Both the position numbers and the translations under genes were made by a program. The notes below the pieces were generated by a model that was given only the letters and a program-made list of their open reading frames with translations, ran no database searches and was not told the DNA's origin. A stretch of DNA of 35,019 nucleotides, taken from NCBI GenBank assembly GCA_023515795.1, contig JALGPX010000066.1:20165-55183 (forward strand), written 5' to 3'. This document shows, piece by piece, positions 27,957 through 35,019 of this stretch. This DNA comes from Amoeboaphelidium occidentale. Taxonomy: Eukaryota; Aphelidiomycota; Aphelidea. Positions within the stretch are counted from its first letter, which is position 1. Each line of letters begins with the position of its first letter.

Positions 27957-29552
27957 ATTCCCGATGGACTTTTTTAAGAGGACAGAGGGTGTAAAGAAAT
28001 CTGTTCACATTTTACAAGGGCACGAATGGCGTGATTCTATTGGCTGATTTTGTGATGGGTGTTAAACTGTTAGGGTTTGAATTTTACATTTCTCTTATGG
28101 AAAGTATATCTGTTATATCCTTAAATAGATCTATAAGTGACTTGTGCTCTTCATATTAAACAATTATCTTTCGTCTTGGCGTTTCAAGTAGCGCGGCGTG
28201 AAGGACGCAGAAGAAACGGAGCAAACTTTACCAGAGCTGTTAATTTTTTACAGTTAAAAGTTACTGCTGATATCAAATCGTCCCTGTTCTGTAAACAGTG
28301 ATCATAAATCTCCTTTTTTCTTTCTACGTTTTGGTTGCGGTTGATTAAAGAATCGCTTAGATTGTTATTTCATCTATGCAACTGCAAGATATCTCAGCTC
28401 TATTAGCTGTCTGACTACGCGGTATTATAAAATGAAAATAATGATCTGAGAGATCCAAATGTAATACATGCTAGTGTTCGCGACATTTAGCTTCATGCAA
28501 TTACCACGGTCAAATAAAAGCTGATTTTGGACCATCTATTTACAATTTTGTGCCAGTGTTGCTTACTCTGCAGGTCTTTTTCGCTATGACGATGTATTCC
28601 TTCCTGCGATGGTTTGAACGATGATTGAAGCCCCTTGCAATAACCTCGCGGCGATACTATGACTGAAACAATCGATAATTCTATGATGAGATCGAGTGCT
28701 ATTACGGTTTAAAAACTGAAGAAATGATCATGGAAAGAAGAACAGAGTAATGCGTGTCTATTGAACGCTCATCGATTTCTTCAAGGTATTCACATGCTGA
28801 AACAATTGCGTACGTTGTACCCTTTCCATCGTCCAACAAAGAAACACCTGATAGAGAACCCTCTTAACTTTCTCCCCCAAAATACTCAACCCTCGGTGTA
28901 ATTTTAATATAATGTCAACCGTTACCCGAATCTCAAGTCATGTTCACTTAACTTTGATACGCTTGAATGGATGATGATCTCTCTGTAACATTCATTAAAA
29001 ACGTGCTTTAGAAGCAGCTGCAAACATCATCATGGTGGAAAATCAATATGCGGTGTTGAAACATGTGTGTTTTCAGTGTCCCACTAAAATCTAATGTAAA
29101 GTCTCATCTTGACGGGGCGTCTGGTCATGATTTTCCAGCGCTGTCTCATGCCTTTCTACAACTAATTTAACAAAACTTCTTATCTGCGAGAACTTTCGTG
29201 GTGTATTGTACATCAAGGAGTTGTGATAGCTCCACGCAATATCGCTCTCCTTTTGTTGCTAGAGTAGTATCACTACGCTCAGCTTTAATATACACAAACG
29301 ATGCCAGAAATCTTATGATGAACTCATAAAGTTTTGGAATGTCCACATAAAGGCTTTCTATGTGTGATATCTATGCCTTGTTTCAACGCAGATTCGTCAC
29401 GTTATTGCAACTATGATCATGACAATATATCTCCGTATGAACTCACAAATAAAACCATCCATCGGGCTTCGCGTAGCAAGGAGAAGCGCATTCGATGCGT
29501 TCTGAAACGTCTACCGCTAGTACAAAGATGTTGAATTTTCTCCACTTGCTTG
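27957..29552. other. Long gene-free region upstream of the F-box/ankyrin gene
   Basis: About 1.6 kb with no convincing coding frame, in a window where genes are otherwise tens to hundreds of bp apart. I see no tRNA, rRNA, snRNA or transposon open frame. It ends with the first copy of the direct repeat at 29439-29521. It may hold regulatory sequence or decayed mobile or duplicated DNA. Confidence 0.5.
29439..29521 (+). repeat. 83-bp direct repeat, copy 1 (before the F-box/ankyrin gene)
   Basis: This stretch matches 31176-31260 on the same strand. The last ~62 bp differ at about three positions, and the first ~20 bp are looser. It is more GC-rich than its surroundings and contains the hairpin CGCAT-TCG-ATGCG and an overlapping alternative, CGTT-CTGA-AACG. 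It ends about 30 bp before the first ATG of the ankyrin gene. Confidence 0.85.
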
Positions 29553-30863
29553 ATGACTTGGCAGCTATGGACCTTTTCTCAGATGAGTTTGCCGCGAGAA
29601 ATATTGGATCATATTTGTACTTATCTGCCTTTTGAGAAAGCCATTTACTTGGCATCGCCTTTTGCATTAAGATTAAAGTATGAGCAGGAAACACTTAAAC
29701 CTACTATCGATCGGGCGGCTGAGAATGGACATTTAGAGGTTGTTGAATGGTTACATCAACATAGAACAGAAGGATGTACTACCACTGCTATGGATGGGGC
29801 AGCTAAGAATGGACATTTAGCGGTTGTTAAATGGTTACATCAGCATAGAACGGAAGGATGTACTTTTCATGCTATGGATTGGGCAGCTGAGAATGGACAT
29901 CTAGAGGTTGTTGAATGGTTGCATCAGCATAGAACAGAAGGATGTACTACAGAGGCTATGGATGGGGTAGCTATGAATGGACATTTAGCGGTTGTTGAAT
30001 GGTTACATCAGCATAGAACAGAAGGATGTACTACAAATGCTATGAATTGGGCAGCTGAGAATGGACATTTAGCGGTTGTTGAATGGTTGCATCAGCATAG
30101 AACAGAAGGATGTACTACAGAGGCTATGGATGGGGCAGCTATGAATGGACATTTAGCGGTTGTTGAATGGTTACATCAGCATAGAACAGAAGGATGTACT
30201 ACAAATGCTATGAATTGGGCAGCTGAGAATGGACATTTAGCGGTTGTTGAATGGTTGCATCAGCATAGAACAGAAGGATGTACTTTTCATGCTATGGATT
30301 CGGCATCTATGAATGGGCATTTAGCGATTGTTAGATGGCTGCATCAACATAGAACAGAAGGATGTAGTACCATTGCTATGGATTCGGCATCTATGAATGG
30401 ACATTTAGCAGTTGTTAAATGGTTGCATCAACATAGAACGGAAGGATGTACTTTTCATGCTATGGATTGGGCAGCTATGAACGGACATTTAGCGGTTGTT
30501 GAATGGTTGCATCAACATAGAACAGAAGGATGTACTCACAAGGCTATGGAATGGGCAGCTGAGAATGGACATTTAGCGACTGTTAAATGGTTACATCAGC
30601 ATAGAACAGAAGGATGTACTGAAAGAGCTATGGATTGCGCAGCTAAGAAGGGACATTTAGAAGTTGTTAAATGGTTACATCAACATAGAAAAGAAGGATG
30701 TACTACAGATGCTATGAATGGAGCAGCTGAGAATGGATATTTAGCAGTTGTTAAATGGCTGCATCAGCATAGAACAGAAGGATGTACTTTTAATGCTATG
30801 TATTTGGCATCTATAAATGGACATTTAGCGGTTGTTGAATGGTTGCATCAACATAGATCATAA
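29553..30863 (+). CDS. F-box/ankyrin-repeat protein with near-identical repeats
   Basis: 436 codons from ATG 29553. A second ATG at 29583 begins MSLPREILDHICTYLPF and may be the true start. Residues ~12-40 match an F-box (LPREILDHICTYL), the SKP1-binding part of SCF ubiquitin ligases. Fourteen ankyrin-like units of 28 residues follow, each close to NGHLAVVEWLHQHRTEGCT plus a variable xxAMDxAA. This F-box-plus-short-ankyrin design is expanded in several amoebozoans, oomycetes, chytrids and giant viruses. The variable positions lie at the same place in each unit, as expected for a binding surface. The frame ends at TAA 30861-30863 inside a repeat, and the same frame continues as ankyrin beyond it. 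Single exon; flanked by the direct repeats. Confidence 0.8.
   Translation: MTWQLWTFSQMSLPREILDHICTYLPFEKAIYLASPFALRLKYEQETLKPTIDRAAENGHLEVVEWLHQHRTEGCTTTAMDGAAKNGHLAVVKWLHQHRTEGCTFHAMDWAAENGHLEVVEWLHQHRTEGCTTEAMDGVAMNGHLAVVEWLHQHRTEGCTTNAMNWAAENGHLAVVEWLHQHRTEGCTTEAMDGAAMNGHLAVVEWLHQHRTEGCTTNAMNWAAENGHLAVVEWLHQHRTEGCTFHAMDSASMNGHLAIVRWLHQHRTEGCSTIAMDSASMNGHLAVVKWLHQHRTEGCTFHAMDWAAMNGHLAVVEWLHQHRTEGCTHKAMEWAAENGHLATVKWLHQHRTEGCTERAMDCAAKKGHLEVVKWLHQHRKEGCTTDAMNGAAENGYLAVVKWLHQHRTEGCTFNAMYLASINGHLAVVEWLHQHRS
29712..30860 (+). repeat. 84-bp tandem repeat array within the ankyrin gene
   Basis: About 14 units of 84 bp with very high DNA identity, including silent positions. A two-unit block of 168 bp at about 29946-30113 is repeated at about 30114-30281 with one difference (GTA versus GCA). 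This indicates recent internal duplication. Confidence 0.9.
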
Positions 30864-30953
30864 GGCTGTACTTTTAATGCTATAAATGGGGCAGCTCGGA
30901 GAGGACATTTGGATATTGCTAACTATTTACCAAATGTACTTGTGAGGCGCTAA
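30864..30953 (+). pseudogene. Cut-off ankyrin tail after a nonsense change
   Basis: After the TAA at 30861-30863 the same frame continues for 29 codons as ankyrin (GCTFNAINGAARRGHLDIAN) to a second TAA at 30951-30953. Other units have GAA where this one has the stop, so one G-to-T change explains the truncation. Confidence 0.75.
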
Positions 30954-31175
30954 CATAGGCGGAAATAAGGTACCCGATATGTTATTGTTAAAAGGGCAGG
31001 CTTCAACATCAGGCTATTACGAATAAATGAGTGTTAATCCTGTTTTAAGGTTGGCTAAAAATAAAATAAAATTCTTATCAACAAGTTACAATCATCATAA
31101 CCTTACCAAGCGCTTACTCAATAAGACTAAATGTCAAGTTTTCTTCATATTACAGTATAAAAACAATTACAAATG
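30954..31175. other. AT-rich spacer after the ankyrin gene
   Basis: Contains AAATAAAATAAAA near 31062, a plausible polyadenylation region, and no convincing gene. Confidence 0.4.
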
Positions 31176-31260
31176 GAATTCACAAATACAAAAACGCCCA
31201 TCGGGCTTCGCGTAGCAATGAAGAGCGCATTCGATGCGTTCTGAAACGTCTACCGCTAGT
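31176..31260 (+). repeat. 85-bp direct repeat, copy 2 (before RAD9)
   Basis: Same orientation as the copy at 29439-29521. It ends at the same CTACCGCTAGT motif, 115 bp before the likely RAD9 start. Beyond that motif the flanks of the two copies are unrelated. Confidence 0.85.
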
Positions 31261-31375
31261 CTTAACTTATGTTAGGATGCTTCCGTGTATTGTGAAGCAT
31301 TGTGATCGTGCGACTACGACTTACGAAGCTTTTTCGTCGATCATTTTGCTGGAAAAGCGCAATAATCCCGAAAAG

Positions 31376-32338
31376 ATGAAACAAACGATCGCAAAGAACG
31401 AAATTAAAGACCTCCAAAAGATCCTGGCAGCGCACATCAGAATTAACCCTGCGACACTTCTGATTAATTGCATAGACGGAAAACTGTTGAGCATTAATAA
31501 GACTCAGACGGCAGTGCTTGAAACAACTGTTAATTATCTGAAACTTCATCAGCAGAATGGCAACGCTGATGGTGAGAATATTCTAGTTAATCCGAAGCAC
31601 ATTATTCAATGCATTAAAGGAAAAGACATTGTTACGCTGACACTTGGTACCGCATTAACAGTTTCATCGTCAAAATCCGCAGGCATTAAAAAGACCAGAA
31701 AAGTCGAGTATGAACGCATAAAAGATTCCGTTTCAACTGAGCAGTATCAAACTGAAGATTTGAATTCATTCGTTGTTCAATGGAAGTTATTGTCTGGGAT
31801 TGTTTCAGCTGCGTTCTACAGATGCGATGAATTGGTATTTGTTATTGGCGCGAATGGGTTCGTTAAATTGAAATCTTCTATGGGATCTTCCAATAATGGT
31901 GGTAGTGGTGGAGGTCAAGATGTTGCAGTATCTCTAACGCGCGCACAAATTAAATCCATGTCTGAAGATTATTACGGAAAGGAATTCTGTATCTCTTTGA
32001 AGGAACTAAAAGCATATCTCGGAATATCTGATAACTTGGGAAACTTGAGTATTTACTACACGGATGGCGCTGTGATATTCGAAACGGAAAAGTCAAGATT
32101 GATTACAGTCGCCCTTGATAAGGAACAATTGCAAGAACAGCTTCAACAACAGAACACTGAAGGACTCAGAACAGACGTAGAAGCATTCTCAGTCGGAAGA
32201 AATTCAAGGAAAAGAAGCATTAATGAAAGTTTCGATGATATTGATTTCGGTTATGATGATGACTTTGGCTTGGATGATGATACTAATGATGATGAGAATA
32301 TCCCAGGAACACCGCAAAATATGGAACTTCTCTTTTAA
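31376..32338 (+). CDS. RAD9: Checkpoint clamp subunit RAD9
   Basis: 320 codons from ATG 31376 (MKQTIAKNEIKDLQKIL). An in-frame ATG at 31277 would add 33 residues that do not resemble RAD9, whose clamp fold starts right at the N-terminus. Two clamp domains are visible. Domain 1 includes IKDLQKILAAHIRINPATLL. Domain 2 includes KTRKVEYERIKDSVS and the well-conserved FCISLKELKAYLGISDNLG, LSIYYTDGAVIFETE and LITVALD. The acidic C-terminal tail (DDIDFGYDDDFGLDDD) is the flexible, phosphorylatable end typical of RAD9. It should assemble with RAD1 and HUS1 into the 9-1-1 clamp that activates ATR at damaged DNA. A Gly/Asn/Ser insertion lies in the middle of domain 2. The upstream flank carries the direct repeat. 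Confidence 0.85.
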   Translation: MKQTIAKNEIKDLQKILAAHIRINPATLLINCIDGKLLSINKTQTAVLETTVNYLKLHQQNGNADGENILVNPKHIIQCIKGKDIVTLTLGTALTVSSSKSAGIKKTRKVEYERIKDSVSTEQYQTEDLNSFVVQWKLLSGIVSAAFYRCDELVFVIGANGFVKLKSSMGSSNNGGSGGGQDVAVSLTRAQIKSMSEDYYGKEFCISLKELKAYLGISDNLGNLSIYYTDGAVIFETEKSRLITVALDKEQLQEQLQQQNTEGLRTDVEAFSVGRNSRKRSINESFDDIDFGYDDDFGLDDDTNDDENIPGTPQNMELLF

Positions 32339-32428
32339 ATAAAACTAATTAATTATTTGTAACATAATGCGTTTCTATTTGTATGCGAGACTTATACGAA
32401 CAGACGGTGACAGCAAAATTCCAATAGA

Positions 32429-33199
32429 TCACTTTGCGCTGTAGTATCTGTTCGTCATGTACATTATCAAACACCACAATAAATCAAGTATACCAAACTC
32501 TGGCCAGAGCTTTCTCACAAAAAGAATAACTGAATTATCCCGGCTAACTTCGTACAGCATAAAATCACTTAGCCTCGTTTCGCCAGATGTTCTAATCAGT
32601 AAATCAAGCGGATACTCTCTTCCCATACACTCTTCAAAGAGAGAAACATCGACTTTTCCTTCATGAATTTCTGTGACATCATCGTAAGCCTTTAGAGTGC
32701 GAACAATTTCATCTCTTGAAGTGTATGCGACACAAATTGTTAATAAACAGTTTGAATTTCCAGCCGTGCTTTCCGTAACTTGTCGACATTTTAACTGCAA
32801 GCCATTCTCCAGTCGACTCAAATCTCCTCTAAACCGCACACGAACTCCATTCCTATTAACCCATTCATCTTCCCGCATGAACAAATCCAATTTATCCTCA
32901 AACAATCGCATAAGTTGATAAACTTCATCCAAAGACCTTTTAAAGTTTTCCAAAGAGAATGCATAAGTGGTAACTTCCTTGCATTTAATTTCCATACAGT
33001 GTTCTAGAACTTTTTGTAAAGCATTGTACCCTTTTATGTGTCCTTCGATTGTAGCTGCTGCACTCTTCCTTGCATACCTCCGATTACCATCCATAATAAA
33101 GCCAATATGCTTAGGAAGCAGCGCTGCATCAACAGAAGCCAATTGTTTCAGAAGGTACACAGCCGAAGGTTCGATCAGATTATCCCGGATGAAATTCAT
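32429..33199 (-). CDS. DHDDS: cis-Prenyltransferase (dehydrodolichyl diphosphate synthase)
   Basis: 256 codons, one exon, ATG 33197-33199. The family's five regions are present: HIGFIMDGNRRYARK (catalytic Asp, diphosphate-binding), TTYAFSLENFKRS, VRFRGDLSRL, CVAYTSRDEIV, and DLLIRTSGETRLSDFMLYE (diphosphate-binding Arg and Ser). The enzyme extends farnesyl diphosphate with isopentenyl units to make the dolichol precursor at the ER, needed for N-glycans and for the mannose donor of GPI anchors. It normally works with a NgBR/Nus1 partner, which is not in this window. It converges with RAD9, with 90 bp between stops. Confidence 0.92.
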   Translation of the reverse strand: MNFIRDNLIEPSAVYLLKQLASVDAALLPKHIGFIMDGNRRYARKSAAATIEGHIKGYNALQKVLEHCMEIKCKEVTTYAFSLENFKRSLDEVYQLMRLFEDKLDLFMREDEWVNRNGVRVRFRGDLSRLENGLQLKCRQVTESTAGNSNCLLTICVAYTSRDEIVRTLKAYDDVTEIHEGKVDVSLFEECMGREYPLDLLIRTSGETRLSDFMLYEVSRDNSVILFVRKLWPEFGILDLLWCLIMYMTNRYYSAK

Positions 33200-33273
33200 C
33201 TTTTATCGCAAAGGATCCGGTCGGTGTTGTTTGGAAAATCCGGTCGTTTTGTTGAATAGAATGATGCTTAAAA

Positions 33274-33483
33274 TTAACGATCGAAAGACCTAAATACCGG
33301 AGCGAAACCTCCCATGAAGTCCGAATTCTTCTGCGCAGTTTCCTCGGGGTCATTCTTTCGGATAGATCTGCTAAAGGCCTGTGGTCTCGCTCCATTGTGT
33401 TGATTTTGATGCAAGTAAAGTTTTCTGATGTTCAAGGAAGCATTTACGTCTCTGTGCCACCACACCTTGCAACTAGGACACAA
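33274..33483 (-). pseudogene. Relic of a Fanzor/TnpB-type nuclease (C-terminal zinc ribbon)
   Basis: On the minus strand an open end of 69 codons begins CPSCKVWWHRDVNASLNIRKL and stops at TAA 33274-33276. CxxC followed by RDxNAxxNI is the hallmark C-terminus of TnpB and its eukaryotic relatives, the Fanzors. CPSC is the second zinc knuckle and the Asp of RDVNAS is the third RuvC catalytic Asp. The tail NGARPQAF also fits. Just upstream (33484-33600) the same frame has TAG and TGA stops, and I cannot read a first knuckle or the RuvC-I/II motifs. Fanzors are RNA-guided nucleases carried by eukaryotic transposons and large viruses. This copy is dead. It lies ~75 bp before the cis-prenyltransferase gene. 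Confidence 0.7.
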
Positions 33484-34064
33484 GCTGTGCGGCTACTTGC
33501 TTTTCGCGGTCATGTTGTTTCAATCCAGAATTTCGCGGACAGCCGCACGAAATGAAGTTGATCGAATTTCATACAACTTGGTGAATACTCCGCGCATTCA
33601 AAATAGCAAAGCGGGGTTTATCACTCGTAAGGACCAATAAATAGTTTGAAGTCAAGATGGAATTCTTACAACTTGGTATCTACACCAACGGAGATAATTC
33701 GCCGGTAAGCGATCGTGTGCAACGACATATGTTGCGTTCAGCATAAACATAAGCGTAGAACAAGTTTTTAAATATTTTTTCAGGTTTAAAAAACCATCCC
33801 GTGAGTATATGCACTTTAACGTGAATGACAGGAGACGCGTAAGTCTTCCTCTGATGTGTATATACAACAGTGACCAAAAAGTTATACAATATAACCCCCC
33901 CCGTAGTTTCGGCAAGAGCGCAGTTTCAGCGAAAGAAAATCAAAACGGGATTATGAAACTAGACACTTGGCGAGATTTGATTACAATCCACGATATAGCT
34001 CTTAGTGCTAAGGTAATGCACTTAGTCGATCTTATCTTGATATTATAACGAAAGAAATCTATTG
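33484..34064. other. Region without a firm gene, between the Fanzor relic and the reductase gene
   Basis: About 580 bp. The left part is probably decayed Fanzor sequence. A + strand stretch with ATG 33657 (MEFLQLGIYTNGDNSP) followed by GTAAGC, and a later TTTTTTCAG at 33775-33783, looks splice-like, but the frames do not join. A 79-codon + frame at 33809-34048 crosses an eight-C run and has no recognisable content. I do not call a gene. Confidence 0.3.
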
Positions 34065-35019
34065 CTAAAACTTAAATACTTCAGTGGAATCGTATCCCAA
34101 TGCCTTTAAATGACCCTGAAGTATTCCTTGTGCTCCATTCTCTTCTCTCTCGCCACACAGACTTCGCATCAGATTAGGAGAACCACAGACAAACACTTTT
34201 GGCACAGAACTCTGAGACTTTGAAGGTTTAGGTAAATATTTCTTCAATACATCAATTCCTATTCTTCCCCTTACGATATTATCCTCTTTAGAACCTTTAG
34301 AGAAAGTTTGATCAGGCACGAAATACACCAAATCAAATGAAACATGCTTAAATTTCTGCTTCAACTGGTCAAGATCTTTCTTCAATACCAAATCATCTAC
34401 AGATCTATCGGAGTATAGAACTGAGATACGAGATCCTTTAGCCAAATAAGAAGGCAACCATTGCAATACTTGATAAACAGCAGTGATTCCAGTACCATTA
34501 GCAACAAAGCCAAAATCATGCTTTTCCTTTACGTTATGCTGTTGCTGTTTAAAGTAATCGTACAAGTGATAAATGTCTGCGTCATAATGTGGCCCATGCA
34601 CGAGTAAATGTTCGCCTTGTTTCCGCTTGCAAATATAATGAGCAACTTCCCCAAATGGTCTTTGATAAGTTCGTATTATAAAATCCATTTCATCGCCACA
34701 TTGGCCATCATTGTCGTCATACTGCAGCAGAGGAGTAAATGCGCGATATCCCTGAGAATTAGGCTCTCTGATTAGAAAATGTGATGGTCTCTTTGGATCC
34801 ACTACATCACCCTTCTTTGGCTGTCCTCGTAATGATACTGTTATCCTGTGAAGTGTTGGGCTTAACTGTTCTGTTCCAGTAATCCTTAAACGGGAATAAA
34901 ATCTATTTTCTGGGCTCAATGCGTTATCATTAAACTCCCTCCGGACACCGTATAAAACGGCTGCACTATAAAAAGTTCCAACAAGGAAAACATTTCTATC
35001 AGAAAATGCGAATAATTTC
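34065..35019 (-). CDS. NADH-cytochrome b5 reductase-like flavoprotein, 5' end outside window
   Basis: The frame is open from the right edge to TAA at 34065-34067, giving ~317 codons here. No ATG start is seen, so the N-terminus lies beyond 35019. Near the edge a hydrophobic segment (VFLVGTFYSAAVLYGV) looks like the membrane anchor of outer-mitochondrial or ER reductases. The FAD domain has RAFTPL, matching the RxY[ST]xL flavin motif with Phe for Tyr. The NAD(P)H domain has FVANGTGITAVYQVL and VFVCGSPNLMRSLCG, and the protein ends STEVFKF as in many family members. It should pass electrons from NADH to cytochrome b5 or a similar acceptor. The fungal AIM33/PGA3-like branch is the closest general fit. 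A TTG at 34919 is not the start. Confidence 0.8.
   Translation of the reverse strand, partial: KLFAFSDRNVFLVGTFYSAAVLYGVRREFNDNALSPENRFYSRLRITGTEQLSPTLHRITVSLRGQPKKGDVVDPKRPSHFLIREPNSQGYRAFTPLLQYDDNDGQCGDEMDFIIRTYQRPFGEVAHYICKRKQGEHLLVHGPHYDADIYHLYDYFKQQQHNVKEKHDFGFVANGTGITAVYQVLQWLPSYLAKGSRISVLYSDRSVDDLVLKKDLDQLKQKFKHVSFDLVYFVPDQTFSKGSKEDNIVRGRIGIDVLKKYLPKPSKSQSSVPKVFVCGSPNLMRSLCGEREENGAQGILQGHLKALGYDSTEVFKF

Noticed and set aside
28679-28723. C/D-box snoRNA-like element: ATGATGA at 28683, CTGA at 28716, and a 4-bp TTCT/AGAA terminal stem.
   Set aside because: Too short (~45 nt), with a weak stem and an A/T-only stretch before the D box. Such matches arise by chance in 1.6 kb of AT-rich DNA.
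29478-29510. Pol III A-box-like (TAGCAAGGAG) and B-box-like (ATTCGATGC) strings in the direct repeat, hinting at a tRNA-derived SINE.
   Set aside because: Matches to both boxes are poor, the spacing is too short, and no tRNA fold or poly-A/T tail is seen.
33809-34048. 79-codon plus-strand frame between the Fanzor relic and the reductase gene.
   Set aside because: It crosses an eight-C homopolymer, joins no upstream exon in phase, and has no recognisable content.

Overview
This is a gene-dense stretch of a eukaryotic nuclear genome. Protein genes lie on both strands, often 40-300 bp apart, and most are intronless. I can place five introns, of 20, 34, 43, 54 and 60 nt. TAA, TAG and TGA all end genes, so the code looks standard. 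Single-amino-acid runs (Gln, Thr, Asn, Ala, Gly, Ser) and an F-box/ankyrin gene of a type common in amoebozoans, oomycetes and chytrids point to a compact-genome protist or early-branching fungal relative. I cannot name the organism.

Layout: 75-6859 holds an armadillo-like protein gene divergent from a RUN-domain protein gene, then mitochondrial elongation factor G, which converges on PRPP synthetase. 7011-13811 holds a patatin/Tgl-type lipase divergent from Mediator subunit 4 (with a 20-nt intron), then a GPI ethanolamine-phosphate transferase, an ER-type secreted protein and a Maf-family pyrophosphatase. 13825-19470 is microsatellite-rich and visibly damaged by assembly. It holds eIF3a, broken by four single-N joins with duplicated flanks, then a small unrecognised gene and a Hem25/SLC25A38-type glycine carrier. 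The last two are entangled in a ~608-bp tandem duplication that makes an in-frame chimera. 19471-27956 holds an RBR ubiquitin ligase, an inversin-like protein (16 ankyrin repeats plus IQ), a single-pass membrane protein, an unrecognised protein, a small GPI-anchored-type protein and an AlkB-like dioxygenase whose frame is broken. 27957-29552 is the only long gene-free stretch. It leads into an F-box/ankyrin gene made of 84-bp repeats, flanked by an 83-85-bp direct repeat. 31376-35019 holds RAD9, a cis-prenyltransferase, the degenerate C-terminal end of a Fanzor/TnpB-type nuclease, and a cytochrome-b5-reductase-like gene that runs off the right edge.

Most genes are unrelated housekeeping functions with no operon-like logic. 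Two distant themes recur: the GPI/dolichol pathway (GPI transferase, cis-prenyltransferase, and a candidate GPI-anchored protein) and DNA maintenance (RAD9, AlkB-like, Maf). I infer no functional linkage from position. The most unusual items are the 20-nt intron, the Fanzor relic, the direct repeats around the ankyrin gene with its recently expanded and then truncated array, and the microsatellite-bounded duplication.
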